64,000 nt of DNA from Nitrospirota bacterium (GTDB lineage: Bacteria > Nitrospirota > Thermodesulfovibrionia > Thermodesulfovibrionales > Dissulfurispiraceae), in NCBI GenBank assembly GCA_004321915.1, contig SCQE01000030.1, positions 1 to 64,000 of the forward strand, read 5' to 3'. The position numbers were made by a program, and so were the translations under genes. The notes under the pieces are model-generated. The model saw nothing but the letters and a program-made list of their open reading frames with translations, was not told the DNA's origin and did no database searches. Below, in pieces: positions 16,912 to 26,357 of the stretch (the stretch's first letter is position 1; every line of letters starts with the position of its first letter).

Positions 16912-18699
16912 TCAGCCTAACCGGGCCGCGAGTTCTCTGAACTGCTTGTTCAACCTTTCGGGAAGGCGGCTGCCGAATAGGGCAAAGTGGTTTTCTATGT
17001 CCGGGACCTCGGCCTTCCACTCCTCCCTGTCCACCTTCATAAGCTCTTCCATATTCTCTGCCGATATGCTCAGGCCGCTGATGTCCAAATCACCGTCTTT
17101 AGGCAGCAGGCCTATCGGCGATTCCTTTGCGCCGACCTTGGCGTCGATACGTTCGCACATCCATTTAAGCACTCTGCTGTTGTCGCTGAACCCCGGCCAG
17201 AGGAACTTGCCGTCCGGGCTTTTTCTGAACCAGTTAACATAAAAGATCTTTGGCGCCTTGCTGCCGAGCTTGTCGCCGATATTCAGCCAGTGCTGGAAAT
17301 AATCGCCCATATTGTATCCGCAGAAAGGCTTCATCGCAAAAGGATCGCGCCTTAGATTCCCTACCGCGCCTATGTTTGCGGAGGTGGTCTCGGACGCAGC
17401 GGTCGCCCCTAGAAAAACTCCGTGGTCCCATGAATAGGCCTCGCTCACCAGCGGAACGGCATTGCTGCGCCGGCCGCCGAATATGAAAATATCTATCGGG
17501 ACCCCGGCCGGATTTTCCCAGTCTTTGCAGATTACCGGGCACTGCGAAGCAGGGGCTGTAAAGCGCGCGTTCGGATGGGCGGCATCGTGAGAACTGTCCG
17601 GGGTCCAGTCGCGGCCTTTCCAGTCGATGGTATGCGCCGGGATATCGTCGGTCATGCCTTCCCACCACACATCGCCATCGTCGGTCAGCGCACAATTGGT
17701 AAAAATAATATTCTCTTTCAGTGTATCCATCGCCATCGGATTGGTGTTGTAAGAAGTGCCGGGGGCCACTCCGAAAAACCCGCTTTCGGGATTTATCGCA
17801 TGCAGTCTGCCGTCATCCCCTATCTTCATCCACGCGATGTCATCGCCGAGGCATTCGCACTTCCAGCCCTCTATGGACGGCCGCATCATCGCGAGATTCG
17901 TCTTGCCGCAAGCGGACGGAAACGCGGCTGCTATGTGATACTGTTTGCCTTCCGGACTTGTCAGCCTGAGGATCAGCATATGTTCGGCCAGCCAGCCCTC
18001 CCTGCGGGCGACCGCCGAGGCTATGCGGAGGGCCATACACTTTTTGCCGAGCAGTGCGTTGCCGCCGTAACCCGAACCGTAAGACCAGATAAGGCTTTCT
18101 TCAGGAAAATGGCTTATATACTTGCTCTCGATGGGAGCGCAAGGCCATTGCGTGTCCTCCTGCCCTTCCGCCAAAGGCGCGCCGATGGAGTGCAGGCAGG
18201 GTATGAAGTCGCCCTCTTCCCCTAAAACCTCCAGCACACGCGAACCGACGCGGGTCATTATGTGCATATTGCAGACAACATAGGGGCTGTCGCTTATTTC
18301 TACGCCGATCTTGGCGATAGGCGAGCCTATCGGCCCCATCGAAAACGGTATCACATACATCGTGCGGCCTTTCATACAGTCTTTGTAAAGGCCCCTCATA
18401 GTTTTTTTGAGCTCTCCCGGGTCTATCCAGTTATTCGTCGGCCCTGCCTCGTCTTTCGAGGTGGTGCTGATATATGTGCGGTCTTCGACACGCGCCACAT
18501 CGCTCGGGTCCGAGCGGAAAAGGTAGCTGTTAGGCCGCTTCTTTAAAGGGATCGCGCTGCCGCTTGCCAACAGTTTCGACATCATCGATTCATACTCTTT
18601 TTTGGTGCCGTCGCACAGATAAATATCTTTGGGACCGCACATCTCCGCAACTTCTTTTACCCACGCTGCAAGCTTCCTGTTCTTCACCGTAATTTCCAT
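16912..18699 (-). CDS. pckG: Phosphoenolpyruvate carboxykinase (GTP)
   Basis: A 595-residue GTP-dependent PEPCK, converting oxaloacetate and GTP to PEP, CO2 and GDP or the reverse. Diagnostic motifs: the P-loop with catalytic cysteine [13 protein letters not shown], the metal/GTP motif [24 protein letters not shown] and [12 protein letters not shown]. The length and C-terminus are normal. GAGGGG precedes ATG 18699. It heads an operon with the tandem kinase-like protein, the M50 protease and trpS. Confidence 0.97.
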   Translation of the reverse strand: MEITVKNRKLAAWVKEVAEMCGPKDIYLCDGTKKEYESMMSKLLASGSAIPLKKRPNSYLFRSDPSDVARVEDRTYISTTSKDEAGPTNNWIDPGELKKTMRGLYKDCMKGRTMYVIPFSMGPIGSPIAKIGVEISDSPYVVCNMHIMTRVGSRVLEVLGEEGDFIPCLHSIGAPLAEGQEDTQWPCAPIESKYISHFPEESLIWSYGSGYGGNALLGKKCMALRIASAVARREGWLAEHMLILRLTSPEGKQYHIAAAFPSACGKTNLAMMRPSIEGWKCECLGDDIAWMKIGDDGRLHAINPESGFFGVAPGTSYNTNPMAMDTLKENIIFTNCALTDDGDVWWEGMTDDIPAHTIDWKGRDWTPDSSHDAAHPNARFTAPASQCPVICKDWENPAGVPIDIFIFGGRRSNAVPLVSEAYSWDHGVFLGATAASETTSANIGAVGNLRRDPFAMKPFCGYNMGDYFQHWLNIGDKLGSKAPKIFYVNWFRKSPDGKFLWPGFSDNSRVLKWMCERIDAKVGAKESPIGLLPKDGDLDISGLSISAENMEELMKVDREEWKAEVPDIENHFALFGSRLPERLNKQFRELAARLG

Positions 18700-18740
18700 A
18701 AATTACCCCTCGCTCTTTATCTTCCTTTTTTTGAATATGA

Positions 18741-18746
18741 ATTATA
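18741..18746 (-). promoter_or_regulatory. Possible -10 element for pckG
   Basis: A perfect TATAAT on the minus strand lies about 40 bp before the pckG ATG. No good -35 hexamer is visible at 16-18 nt spacing. The call is weak. The rest of the 114-bp gap shows nothing else. Confidence 0.35.
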
Positions 18747-18813
18747 ACGGTTGATGAAATGAAAAATCTATTGCGGAATAAGGCGGATTGGGCATTGGGA
18801 CGACCCCGGCGGT

Positions 18814-19908
18814 CTAAAAAATTTTCTTCTTGTTATAAAAAAACGGCTTGAGCGTTTTCAGCGCGACCACCGAGGCGACCGGCTTGAAAAGCCACGCTGC
18901 CAGAGAACTGCTGCCCAAGCACTTTTTGCAGTAGGGGTGTTCGAGCCTGAATTTGCTAAAGCCTTCGATGATCTTTTTCGCTTTCTCGGAAGATAGAATT
19001 TGTTTCAGGGGTTCTTTGTGAAGATTCCCTATTGCCGTGTTGCCGTCATAATCTATGCAGCAGAGCGCAACATCGCCGTTATGGAGCACCGCAAAATGGT
19101 CGCGCATGCCGAAACAGTAACCTGCCCATGCATCCCTGACAGGGCGGTCGTCAAACGCATGCCCCCAATCCTCAAGGATGTAGGTCTCGAAAAAAACATT
19201 GGGACAGATTTCGATTACATTCCATTTGTAGGCGGTCAGCTTGTTCAAGGCCTTCATCGCCTTGGCACGAAAAGCCTCGTCCGCGCCGGTAATATCGTAA
19301 ATGCGGCCCGCCCAGTCCTGAAAAGTCTTGCGGAGTTCGCGGGTCGACGAGATTACATCAATAGCGCCTTTTCTTTTTTCGAGGCTCTTTTTTGAAAATC
19401 TTGTATTCAGAAAGCGGAACTTGAAAATGGTCTCAGGATATTTTTTATGATATGCGGCAAAGAAATCGAACACGCCTTTCAGATAGGCTTCGAATTTTAT
19501 GCCCCCGGCCTTCCTTAGAACAAAAGACTTTGCATCCGGTGTTTGAAACGAAACATCGAGCTGATGCAGCCTGTGAGACAAAAGTCTTTTACCTTTTTCT
19601 GTGCCGAGGCAGCTGCCGTTGGTGGTAAGCCCTACGCCCATTCCGGCCTTTTCCGCATGGCTTAAGATGTCGAAGAAGTCGGGGTGCAACGTGGGTTCGC
19701 CCATGACATGAAAGGTTATCTTTTCGCAGACCCTGTTTCCGGTAAGCTCGTCTATCAAGGCTTTTGCGAGCGCCGTGTCCATATATCCGTAGCGGCGCTT
19801 CATCTCGGATTTAGGACAGAACACGCAGTTGAAATCACAAACATTGGTGAGTTCGATATGGACCCGCTTCAGGGGGATGGGGAGGTGGCCGTACAGCTTT
19901 TTAGTCAC
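18814..19908 (-). CDS. Radical SAM/SPASM-domain protein
   Basis: A 364-residue radical SAM enzyme. The S-adenosylmethionine cluster motif is CDFNCVFC (C24, C28, C31), followed by HVMGEPTLHPDF and GLTTNGSCLG. A C-terminal SPASM-type region holds CCIDYDGN and HPYCKKCLGSS for an auxiliary cluster. The short hydrophobic C-terminus may associate with membrane. The start is GTG 19908, overlapping the stop of the upstream gene by 8 bp. The substrate is unknown; no peptide precursor gene is visible nearby. Confidence 0.88.
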   Translation of the reverse strand: MTKKLYGHLPIPLKRVHIELTNVCDFNCVFCPKSEMKRRYGYMDTALAKALIDELTGNRVCEKITFHVMGEPTLHPDFFDILSHAEKAGMGVGLTTNGSCLGTEKGKRLLSHRLHQLDVSFQTPDAKSFVLRKAGGIKFEAYLKGVFDFFAAYHKKYPETIFKFRFLNTRFSKKSLEKRKGAIDVISSTRELRKTFQDWAGRIYDITGADEAFRAKAMKALNKLTAYKWNVIEICPNVFFETYILEDWGHAFDDRPVRDAWAGYCFGMRDHFAVLHNGDVALCCIDYDGNTAIGNLHKEPLKQILSSEKAKKIIEGFSKFRLEHPYCKKCLGSSSLAAWLFKPVASVVALKTLKPFFYNKKKIF

Positions 19909-20383
19909 TGCCTGTTTTGTCGCCGTCTTCCTGTCTCTGTATAAACCGGAAAAGTTTTTCGAGAGCGCCTATCTGTTGGTGTCTCTTGTTGTTGCCCGAA
20001 TATCTTACAAGGTCTTCTATTATGTCCGCTGGGTCCGAAAGGTCGACATTGTAAATCCCTCTTCTCGTAACTTTGTACCATTCGAGGTCGGTTTTAAGCG
20101 TGTCCTCCGAAACAAGGACCTTACGCACCGCAAGATACCCTGTTTTTGTGCGGAGCAGAGACATGGCCGTGCGCAACGCCCGCATAGAGGTGTTCCAGCT
20201 GTCGAGACTGAATTCAAAGGCACAGTGCAGCACCACGTCGCAACCCTCGTCCATATCTATCGCAATAAGCGGAATTTCGGCTGCCAGCCGCCAGAGGCCG
20301 TCAATGGTTTCCTGCGCTGCAGGAGTGCTTTCCGGGGACCTCTTTATATAGAGAGCGCGTATCTCGCGGTGAAGTTCCATCAT
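19901..20383 (-). CDS. Hypothetical protein coupled to radical SAM gene
   Basis: A 160-residue soluble protein that I do not recognise. It has no signal peptide or membrane segment. The N-terminal half mixes helix and strand (IPLIAIDMDEGCDVVLHCAFEFS) and the C-terminus is helical and charged (LEKLFRFIQRQEDG). It overlaps the radical SAM gene by 8 bp, so the two are probably made together. It could be an accessory or substrate-binding partner. Confidence 0.6.
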   Translation of the reverse strand: MMELHREIRALYIKRSPESTPAAQETIDGLWRLAAEIPLIAIDMDEGCDVVLHCAFEFSLDSWNTSMRALRTAMSLLRTKTGYLAVRKVLVSEDTLKTDLEWYKVTRRGIYNVDLSDPADIIEDLVRYSGNNKRHQQIGALEKLFRFIQRQEDGDKTGSD

Positions 20384-20407
20384 GCAATTATACCATTTAC
20401 AACAAGG

Positions 20408-20884
20408 TCAATTAAAAAACGGGAAAAGTTTATCATAGGTTTCCAATATATGTTCGGGTATTACCCGCAGCTCTGCGGTCACGGCCATAAAATTGGAATC
20501 GCCCGCCCAGCGCGGCACGATATGAATATGTATGTGCTCTTTTATACCTGCGCCCGCCACCCCGCCTATATTGATGCCGACATTGAACCCTTCGGGATTG
20601 AACGCCTTCTTTACGCAGGCCGTGGCATATTGCGTAAGCAGCATCATTTCGGAAAGCGCGCTTTCTTTAAGGTCCTGCAAGCCGGACGTATGAAAATAAG
20701 GCACCACCATAAGGTGTCCGTTGTTGTACGGATATTTGTTCATGATTATAAAAGCCTCTTTGCCGCGATGCAGAATAAGGTTGTCCCTGTCGTTTTTTTC
20801 GGAAGGTTTTACACAAAAAATACAGTATGGCTCTTTTTCCGAGAGTATGTATTCCATTCTCCACGGCGCCCACAGGTTCTTCAT
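20408..20884 (-). CDS. HIT-family hydrolase (Ap4A phosphorylase-like)
   Basis: A 158-residue histidine-triad protein. The triad EHIHIHIVPRW supplies the catalytic His. An N-terminal CIFC plus a downstream His may bind zinc, as in GalT-like HIT proteins. NKYPYNNGHLMVVPYFH is the second family block. The substrate is probably a dinucleoside polyphosphate or a nucleoside phosphoramidate. The uracil-DNA glycosylase stop lies 1 bp upstream, so the two are cotranscribed. Confidence 0.93.
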   Translation of the reverse strand: MKNLWAPWRMEYILSEKEPYCIFCVKPSEKNDRDNLILHRGKEAFIIMNKYPYNNGHLMVVPYFHTSGLQDLKESALSEMMLLTQYATACVKKAFNPEGFNVGINIGGVAGAGIKEHIHIHIVPRWAGDSNFMAVTAELRVIPEHILETYDKLFPFFN

Positions 20885-20885
20885 T

Positions 20886-21605
20886 TCAGATCATACCCCT
20901 CATGGCAGGATGTTTCAGCAGTTTTAATACCGCCTGCGCGTCGCCCCAAGTCTTTACCTTGTCGGAAGGGGTCCGGAGCAGATATGCGGGATGAAAGGTC
21001 GGCATGACGGGTATGCTGATTTCTCCGTCCTTGTATTCGCCGAACTTGCCGCGTTCTTTGGTAATAAAGAAACTGCTGAACGGCCCGCTTCTGCCCAACA
21101 TCGTATGCGCAGAGATCCTGCCGAGCGAAACTATAACTTCGGGAGCTATTATCGCCACCTGTTTTTTTAAAAACGGGAAACAGGTCTCGATCTCGTCCGC
21201 TTCAGGGTCCCTATTGCCGGGCGGTCTGCATTTGGCTATATTGGCGATATAAACATCGTTCCTCGTAAATCCAAAGTCTTCGCCCATCTTGTTTATAAGA
21301 CGGGTAAGGAGCTGTCCCGCTTCTCCCACAAAAGGCCTGCCCGCCTTGTCCTCTTCCCGTCCCGGCGCCTCGCCGACAAACATTATCCGGGCATTCGGGT
21401 TCCCTTCGCCGAAAACAAGATTGGTCCTTCCCTTGGAAAGTTTGCAGCGCTTGCAATCGCCTATCTCATGCCGCAAAGCCATCAGGGCCGCCTCTTTATC
21501 GGCGTCCGCAGAAGCGAGAGGAAGACTTTCAAACCCCAGCGCCTTATAGAAATTAAGCACGAGAGAAATATCGCTTTTGAGATCGTGCGCGACCGCTGCC
21601 GTCAT
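20886..21605 (-). CDS. Uracil-DNA glycosylase, family 4 (Fe-S type)
   Basis: Removes uracil from DNA in base-excision repair. It is 239 residues with four cluster cysteines visible: C51, C54 (CKRC), C126 (AKCRPPGNRDP) and C142. The active-site block is VGEAPGREEDKAGRPFVGEAG and the C-terminal block is PTFHPAYLLR. An N-terminal 45-residue extension is helical. The start overlaps the TPR gene stop by 4 bp (ATGA). Confidence 0.95.
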   Translation of the reverse strand: MTAAVAHDLKSDISLVLNFYKALGFESLPLASADADKEAALMALRHEIGDCKRCKLSKGRTNLVFGEGNPNARIMFVGEAPGREEDKAGRPFVGEAGQLLTRLINKMGEDFGFTRNDVYIANIAKCRPPGNRDPEADEIETCFPFLKKQVAIIAPEVIVSLGRISAHTMLGRSGPFSSFFITKERGKFGEYKDGEISIPVMPTFHPAYLLRTPSDKVKTWGDAQAVLKLLKHPAMRGMI

Positions 21606-23665
21606 TCTGTTCTCATCCTTTTATATTTTTCGGTCCGGGTCTTGTCCTTGGCCTTGAAAGCATAATCCAAGAGGCTTTCGACGAACGTTTTTTTCAGTCC
21701 GGCTTTTTTGGCCCTGCCCAAGTTTTGTTCCAGTATTTTTACGGCCACTTCAAAATCGGATTGAAGGGCCCGATTGTCCGCCATCTCCCAAAGGGCGGTC
21801 AGCTCCCCCTCTTCGCTTGCGGTTTTCTTGTAAAGGTCGAGCGCTATCGACATGCTTTTTTCGGCCTTATCGTATTGCTCAAGCTTTTTTAAGGCACTGC
21901 CCATATTCAAATAACCGTGCGCTATGGTCTGTTTTAATGCGTTTGCGTCAAGAGCTATCTTGAGCGCCTGCTTGAAATGTTCGAGGGCCTCGCGGTATTC
22001 CCCCATTTCCATTTGTGTCTGGCCTATTTTTGTCAGGGTGGCGGCTTCTTCCCGCTTATTGCCTGTTTCCCTTGCATTGGCAAGGGTCTTTCCAAGCGCG
22101 GCAACCGCAGGCTGATAAGATTTTTTCTGGCGCAAAAGTTTTCCCAACAAATTGTTTATAAGGTTCGCCCTTGTAATATCGCCGCCTTTGTCCGCCAGTC
22201 CCTGAGCGTGCATCGCATACCCTATCGCATTATCGGTTTCGCCTTTTTTGTCGAGCGCCGTTGCGAGGGCATATTCGCTGTCGAAAACGCCTTTTGCCGC
22301 AGAAACTTTCTTTGCTTTGTCGAGCGCTTCGGCGGCAAATTTTTCCATGCCTTTATAGTCCGTTTTTTCGAATGCCGTCCATGCGCTCTCGATGCTCTTG
22401 CTTACCGCCGCAAGTTTTCCGGACAGCTTGGGATCGTACAGCTTTAACATCGAAAAGATCTCTTCTTCGAGCTTGAAATCGCTGTTTATAAGCAATGCTT
22501 GGTCCAGCCGTTCTTTGGCGGTCTCTTTCGCGCTGAGTTCAAGGTAAACGCCTGCGAGTTTGACCGAGATCAAGGCCTTGGTGTAATCGGAGGCCCAGAG
22601 ACTCTGAAACACTTCGCGCTCGGCCTTTTCAGCGGCCGTCCTGAATATTTCGGCAGCTTTTTCTTTGTGGCCTGAAGCAAAAGATATGCGCCCTTTGCCT
22701 ATGACCGATAAAATATCGAGCTCCGGATTACCGAGCGTTTTACCTATGCTTTCGGTTTCATCAAGATGTCTGAGGGCTGTTGTAAAGTTGGAGTTGGCCG
22801 CATAACATTCTGCCGCATAGTAATGCAATCTTCCTTTGTCCGGCAGATCTTCTTTTTCTTCGGCCTTTTTAATTTTCTCTTCGAGCATATCGCACTTTTT
22901 GGGAGACTGCAACGAAGTATCTTTTTTTAGCGGAGCGGAGCGCTCGGGTTTGTCTTCAGTCCTGTCTTCGGTCGGCCTGACCGCTTCCTGTTTTTTTGCG
23001 GCTTGAGGCCCCTTTTTCAACTGCTCTGCCTGCTCCGGTTTTGTCTCTTTTACCGCAGGCTGCGTCTTTGTTGTTTTTGTCTGAGCTGCCAGCTGCTCTT
23101 TAGGCAGCGCCTTTTCTTTTTCTTTAATTTTGGCCGGGGCATCTTTGTCCTTAGGCATGGGCTCTTCCCTTGCGTTTCTTATGGTCGAAGGGAAGCGGAC
23201 CAGATACTGTTGGTTTTTTGCGGGGATGTCAAAGACAGCTACATCTTCGATCTCTTTGCCCTTATCAAGCTCCATTATTGCAAAACCGTCTGTGCCGAGC
23301 CTCAACAAACCCGAGGCGCGCGCCGACGATTTCCAGAGAGCGCCCTTTCCGTCCGAAAGATAAATATCAGAAACAATATGCGCGGGGACCGGAGCAGGGC
23401 CTTTATTCACGGCCTTAAAGCGCACTATTATAAACTTGCCTTCAGGTTTCAGGCCGAAGACCCCGTCGCCGACAGATTCAGCTTCCTGAACAGAGGTGAC
23501 CCGGTAAAAAATTTTAGCGGCGGTTTCTCGCGCGCCCTCTCTGATACGGATTGTCCTGTTGGCCGTCTGTCCCGGATATGCTCCGGCCTCGTCGGCCGAA
23601 AAGACCAGCAGGCAGCAAAACGTAAAACAGATATAAAGCAGCCTGCCCTGATTGCAAAAATTCAT
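21602..23665 (-). CDS. Exported TPR-repeat protein
   Basis: A 687-residue protein. It starts with a signal peptide (CNQGRLLYICFTFCCLLVFS). Residues of about 45-165 form a beta-rich domain resembling DUF4352-type extracellular domains (KFIIVRFKAVNKG..PAHIVSDIYLSDG). A Lys/Glu/Gln/Pro-rich linker covers about 175-265. The C-terminal two thirds are tetratricopeptide repeats (GEYREALEHFKQALKIA; LEQYDKAEKSMSIALDLY). It is a periplasmic or surface protein-binding scaffold. The partner is unknown. It is packed in an operon with udg downstream and nadK upstream. Confidence 0.8.
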   Translation of the reverse strand: MNFCNQGRLLYICFTFCCLLVFSADEAGAYPGQTANRTIRIREGARETAAKIFYRVTSVQEAESVGDGVFGLKPEGKFIIVRFKAVNKGPAPVPAHIVSDIYLSDGKGALWKSSARASGLLRLGTDGFAIMELDKGKEIEDVAVFDIPAKNQQYLVRFPSTIRNAREEPMPKDKDAPAKIKEKEKALPKEQLAAQTKTTKTQPAVKETKPEQAEQLKKGPQAAKKQEAVRPTEDRTEDKPERSAPLKKDTSLQSPKKCDMLEEKIKKAEEKEDLPDKGRLHYYAAECYAANSNFTTALRHLDETESIGKTLGNPELDILSVIGKGRISFASGHKEKAAEIFRTAAEKAEREVFQSLWASDYTKALISVKLAGVYLELSAKETAKERLDQALLINSDFKLEEEIFSMLKLYDPKLSGKLAAVSKSIESAWTAFEKTDYKGMEKFAAEALDKAKKVSAAKGVFDSEYALATALDKKGETDNAIGYAMHAQGLADKGGDITRANLINNLLGKLLRQKKSYQPAVAALGKTLANARETGNKREEAATLTKIGQTQMEMGEYREALEHFKQALKIALDANALKQTIAHGYLNMGSALKKLEQYDKAEKSMSIALDLYKKTASEEGELTALWEMADNRALQSDFEVAVKILEQNLGRAKKAGLKKTFVESLLDYAFKAKDKTRTEKYKRMRTE

Positions 23666-23666
23666 A

Positions 23667-24518
23667 CTACCTTTCTCCCCACCTGAGCTTTGTCCTCAGC
23701 ACCTGAAAATAATCCCTGTCGCACGGGATAAGTATTTTTGTCGTGTAAACGGATTTTTTGACCTCTATCACATCGTCTTTTTTCAAGGAAAAACCGGACT
23801 GTCCGTCCAGTGTCAGAAAAACATCCTCGGTGTCTGAACGCATGATCAATTCGACAGCAAAGTCGTCAGGAAGCACTATCGGCCTGTTCGTGAGCGTATG
23901 CGGACATATCGGCGTCATAACGATGCTGTTCAGCGTAGGATACAGTATGGGGCCGCCCGCTGAAAGCGAATAGGCTGTAGAACCGGTGGGAGAAGATATT
24001 ATCAGGCCGTCTGCCTTAAAGGTCGTAACATAGAGGTCGTTGACGTAGGTTTCGATATCGATTATTCTGGCAAGCGCCCCCTTGTTGATCACGACATCGT
24101 TAAATACTATCGAGTCGAATACCTGCTTTTCCGCTCTCTGCACCGTGGTTGAAAGCATTATGCGCTTTTCATAAGGACACTTGCCCGAAAGCACCTTCTC
24201 CATAGACGCGTGGAGTTCGTCTTTATTGAATTCCGTTATGAACCCGAGCCCCCCCAAGTTCACGCCGAGGATCATGACATCCCTGCCGACCGCAAGTCTC
24301 GCTACGCTCAGCATTGTCCCATCGCCGCCGAGCACTATAAGGGCCTCGCAGATGGACGGCATTTCCTCACGGGTCGTGCCCCGCATCCCCAAAAGTTCAG
24401 CAGTCCCCTCTTCGAGGAAAACTTCGCAGCCGCGTTCTTTAAGCCACGGCAAAAAGGTTTTTGCTATTTCGAGAGGCTCGGGCCGTCCGGCCTTACAGAT
24501 TATTCCAATCCTTTTCAT
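23667..24518 (-). CDS. nadK: NAD kinase
   Basis: Phosphorylates NAD to NADP. It is 283 residues with the GGDGTML motif at 64-70, the conserved LGVNLGGLGFITEF, and the NAD-binding TGSTAYSLSAGGPI. Normal length. It overlaps tsaE by 26 bp, so its start is embedded in the tsaE 3' end, which suggests coupling. Confidence 0.96.
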   Translation of the reverse strand: MKRIGIICKAGRPEPLEIAKTFLPWLKERGCEVFLEEGTAELLGMRGTTREEMPSICEALIVLGGDGTMLSVARLAVGRDVMILGVNLGGLGFITEFNKDELHASMEKVLSGKCPYEKRIMLSTTVQRAEKQVFDSIVFNDVVINKGALARIIDIETYVNDLYVTTFKADGLIISSPTGSTAYSLSAGGPILYPTLNSIVMTPICPHTLTNRPIVLPDDFAVELIMRSDTEDVFLTLDGQSGFSLKKDDVIEVKKSVYTTKILIPCDRDYFQVLRTKLRWGER

Positions 24519-24945
24519 CCAATCCCTCGATAATTATTTCACGCTCAGCGCTTCCGGCGGATTGAAGAAATATCGCAACCGCATCGCTAGGCCTTTCTCC
24601 AAGTCTTTCCGCCCACTCGACGACCGCTACGCCTTCGCCTTCCATATATTCCCAGATACCCAATTCATGCAAGGCTTCTCCGCCTTCTATCCGGTATAAA
24701 TCGATATGGTAGAGCGGGGGAACAGTATCATGCTCGGCAACTATCAAAAAACTCGCGCTGCCGATGTCCCGCTCCGACATGCCGAATGCCGAGCCTATGC
24801 CTTTTATCAGGGTTGTTTTCCCGGCCCCCAAGTCGCCGTACAAACAGACAGGTATTTTTCTGTCTTTTACATATTTCCCGACCTTCCGGCCGATAGCGAC
24901 GGTTTCGCCTTCGGACCCGGATAGAAGCTTCAGGACATTGCCCAC
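24493..24945 (-). CDS. tsaE: tRNA threonylcarbamoyladenosine biosynthesis ATPase TsaE
   Basis: The ATPase that drives the TsaB-TsaD complex making t6A37 on ANN-decoding tRNAs. It is 150 residues with the P-loop GDLGAGKTT (37-45), then YHIDLYRIE and the acidic VVEWAERL. It overlaps nadK by 26 bp and follows the CBS gene by 4 bp. tsaB and tsaD are not in the window. Confidence 0.95.
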   Translation of the reverse strand: MGNVLKLLSGSEGETVAIGRKVGKYVKDRKIPVCLYGDLGAGKTTLIKGIGSAFGMSERDIGSASFLIVAEHDTVPPLYHIDLYRIEGGEALHELGIWEYMEGEGVAVVEWAERLGERPSDAVAIFLQSAGSAEREIIIEGLDEKDWNNL

Positions 24946-24949
24946 CGCG

Positions 24950-25399
24950 CTATTTGGCCAAGGCTTTTATCAGGTCTATCTTGCCTATTATGCCCCTGAT
25001 TTTTTTGCCTTCTACCACAGGGACAAGGTGGATCTTCTTCTCGGCCATTATTGTGGCGATCTCTTCCAGAGAGGTCTCTTCGGACACGGTAATAACGTCT
25101 TTAGAGCATATCTCCCCTGCGGTCATCGCCGTCATCTTTTGCATCTCTTTCTCGATCTTTGCAGGGTTTTCAAGCAGAACGAAGGCATCAAAAATCCTGA
25201 GCACCGTAGGGATGTGCAGCCGCTTGTTCCGGCTTATCAGATCATTCTCGGTCACGATGCCGTAAATGTTTCCGCTGTCGTCAACCACAGGGGCCCCGCT
25301 TATCCTGTTTTCGACAAAAATCTTTGCGAGGGCCTCGACCGTCGCTGCGGGAGATACGGTAATAACATTGAGGGACATAATATCTTTGGCTTTAAGCAT
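24950..25399 (-). CDS. Tandem CBS-domain protein
   Basis: A 149-residue protein made of two CBS domains: KDIMSLNVITVSPAATVEALAKIF at the N-terminus and CSKDVITVSEETSLEEIATIM in the second half. Each ends in a PVVD/PVVEG...G(I/V)(V/I)T-type strand. Such proteins bind adenine nucleotides and regulate a partner. No transporter or enzyme domain is fused. The target is not evident. Confidence 0.9.
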   Translation of the reverse strand: MLKAKDIMSLNVITVSPAATVEALAKIFVENRISGAPVVDDSGNIYGIVTENDLISRNKRLHIPTVLRIFDAFVLLENPAKIEKEMQKMTAMTAGEICSKDVITVSEETSLEEIATIMAEKKIHLVPVVEGKKIRGIIGKIDLIKALAK

Positions 25400-25451
25400 T
25401 CAAGTCTCCTTTCAGGCATATCCGCACCGGAAGGGTCGCGTCCGGACAGAC

Positions 25452-26357
25452 TTAAGTTATAAGGAACTCCAAAAGAGCTTTTTCGGTGTGCAGCCTGTTT
25501 TCGGCCTGATCGAATACCGCGCTGTGCGGGCCGTCCATGACTTCATCGGTTATTTCAGAGCCGCGATATGCCGGCAGGCAATGAAGGATGGTCGCATCTT
25601 CTTTGGCATGTTTTAAAAGACCGCTGTTTATCTGGTAATTCCTGAATTTCTCTTTCTTCTTTTCCGCCCCTTCTTCCTGTCCCATGCTTACCCAGACATC
25701 GGTATAAATGACATCGGCCATACCCGCCGCCTCTTCCGGGCGCCTGACTACGGTTATGTTGCTTTTATATTTTCCTCTTGCGTAATCGATAATTTCGGCG
25801 TTAGGTTCGAACCCCTCGGGACATGCGATCGCAAGCTCTATTCCCGTGAACGCCGCAGCTTCTATCAGGGAATTGGCAACATTGTTGCCGTCTCCGATAA
25901 AGGCCATTCGCACGCCTTCGAGCCGCCCCTTTTTTTCGAGGATAGTCATCAGGTCCGCAAGTGCCTGACACGGGTGATGCATATCGGAAAGTCCGTTTAT
26001 CACAGGCACCGCAGCATGTTTTGCAAAATCAACGACAGCGGAATGCGTATACGTCCTCAAGACTATCGCGCTGAGATACCGCGAAAGCACCTTGGCCGTG
26101 TCGGCAATAGTTTCCCCGCGTCCCAGCTGTATCTCTTTGGGGTTCATATATATCGTCTGTCCGCCGAGCTGATAGATCCCCACCTCAAACGAGACCCTTG
26201 TGCGGGTCGAAGGCTTCTCGAAAAAAAGACCGACGCTTTTTCCTATAAGCGGACACTTGTTCGCGTCTTTCCCCGACTTCAGGTCGATCGCCCTTTTAAT
26301 CAGGCCGGTAAACTCATCCGGCAAAACATCGAATATGGTCAGGAAATCTCTTTTCAT
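25452..26357 (-). CDS. argF: Ornithine carbamoyltransferase
   Basis: Makes citrulline from ornithine and carbamoyl phosphate in arginine synthesis. It is 301 residues with the carbamoyl-phosphate motif STRTRVSFE, HHPCQALADL and the ornithine loop HCLPAYRG. The start overlaps the argD stop by 4 bp, so the two arginine genes form a unit. Confidence 0.97.
   Translation of the reverse strand: MKRDFLTIFDVLPDEFTGLIKRAIDLKSGKDANKCPLIGKSVGLFFEKPSTRTRVSFEVGIYQLGGQTIYMNPKEIQLGRGETIADTAKVLSRYLSAIVLRTYTHSAVVDFAKHAAVPVINGLSDMHHPCQALADLMTILEKKGRLEGVRMAFIGDGNNVANSLIEAAAFTGIELAIACPEGFEPNAEIIDYARGKYKSNITVVRRPEEAAGMADVIYTDVWVSMGQEEGAEKKKEKFRNYQINSGLLKHAKEDATILHCLPAYRGSEITDEVMDGPHSAVFDQAENRLHTEKALLEFLIT

Noticed and set aside
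19829-21007. 392-residue plus-strand frame spanning four minus-strand genes
   Set aside because: It crosses intergenic junctions of well-supported genes and has no motifs.
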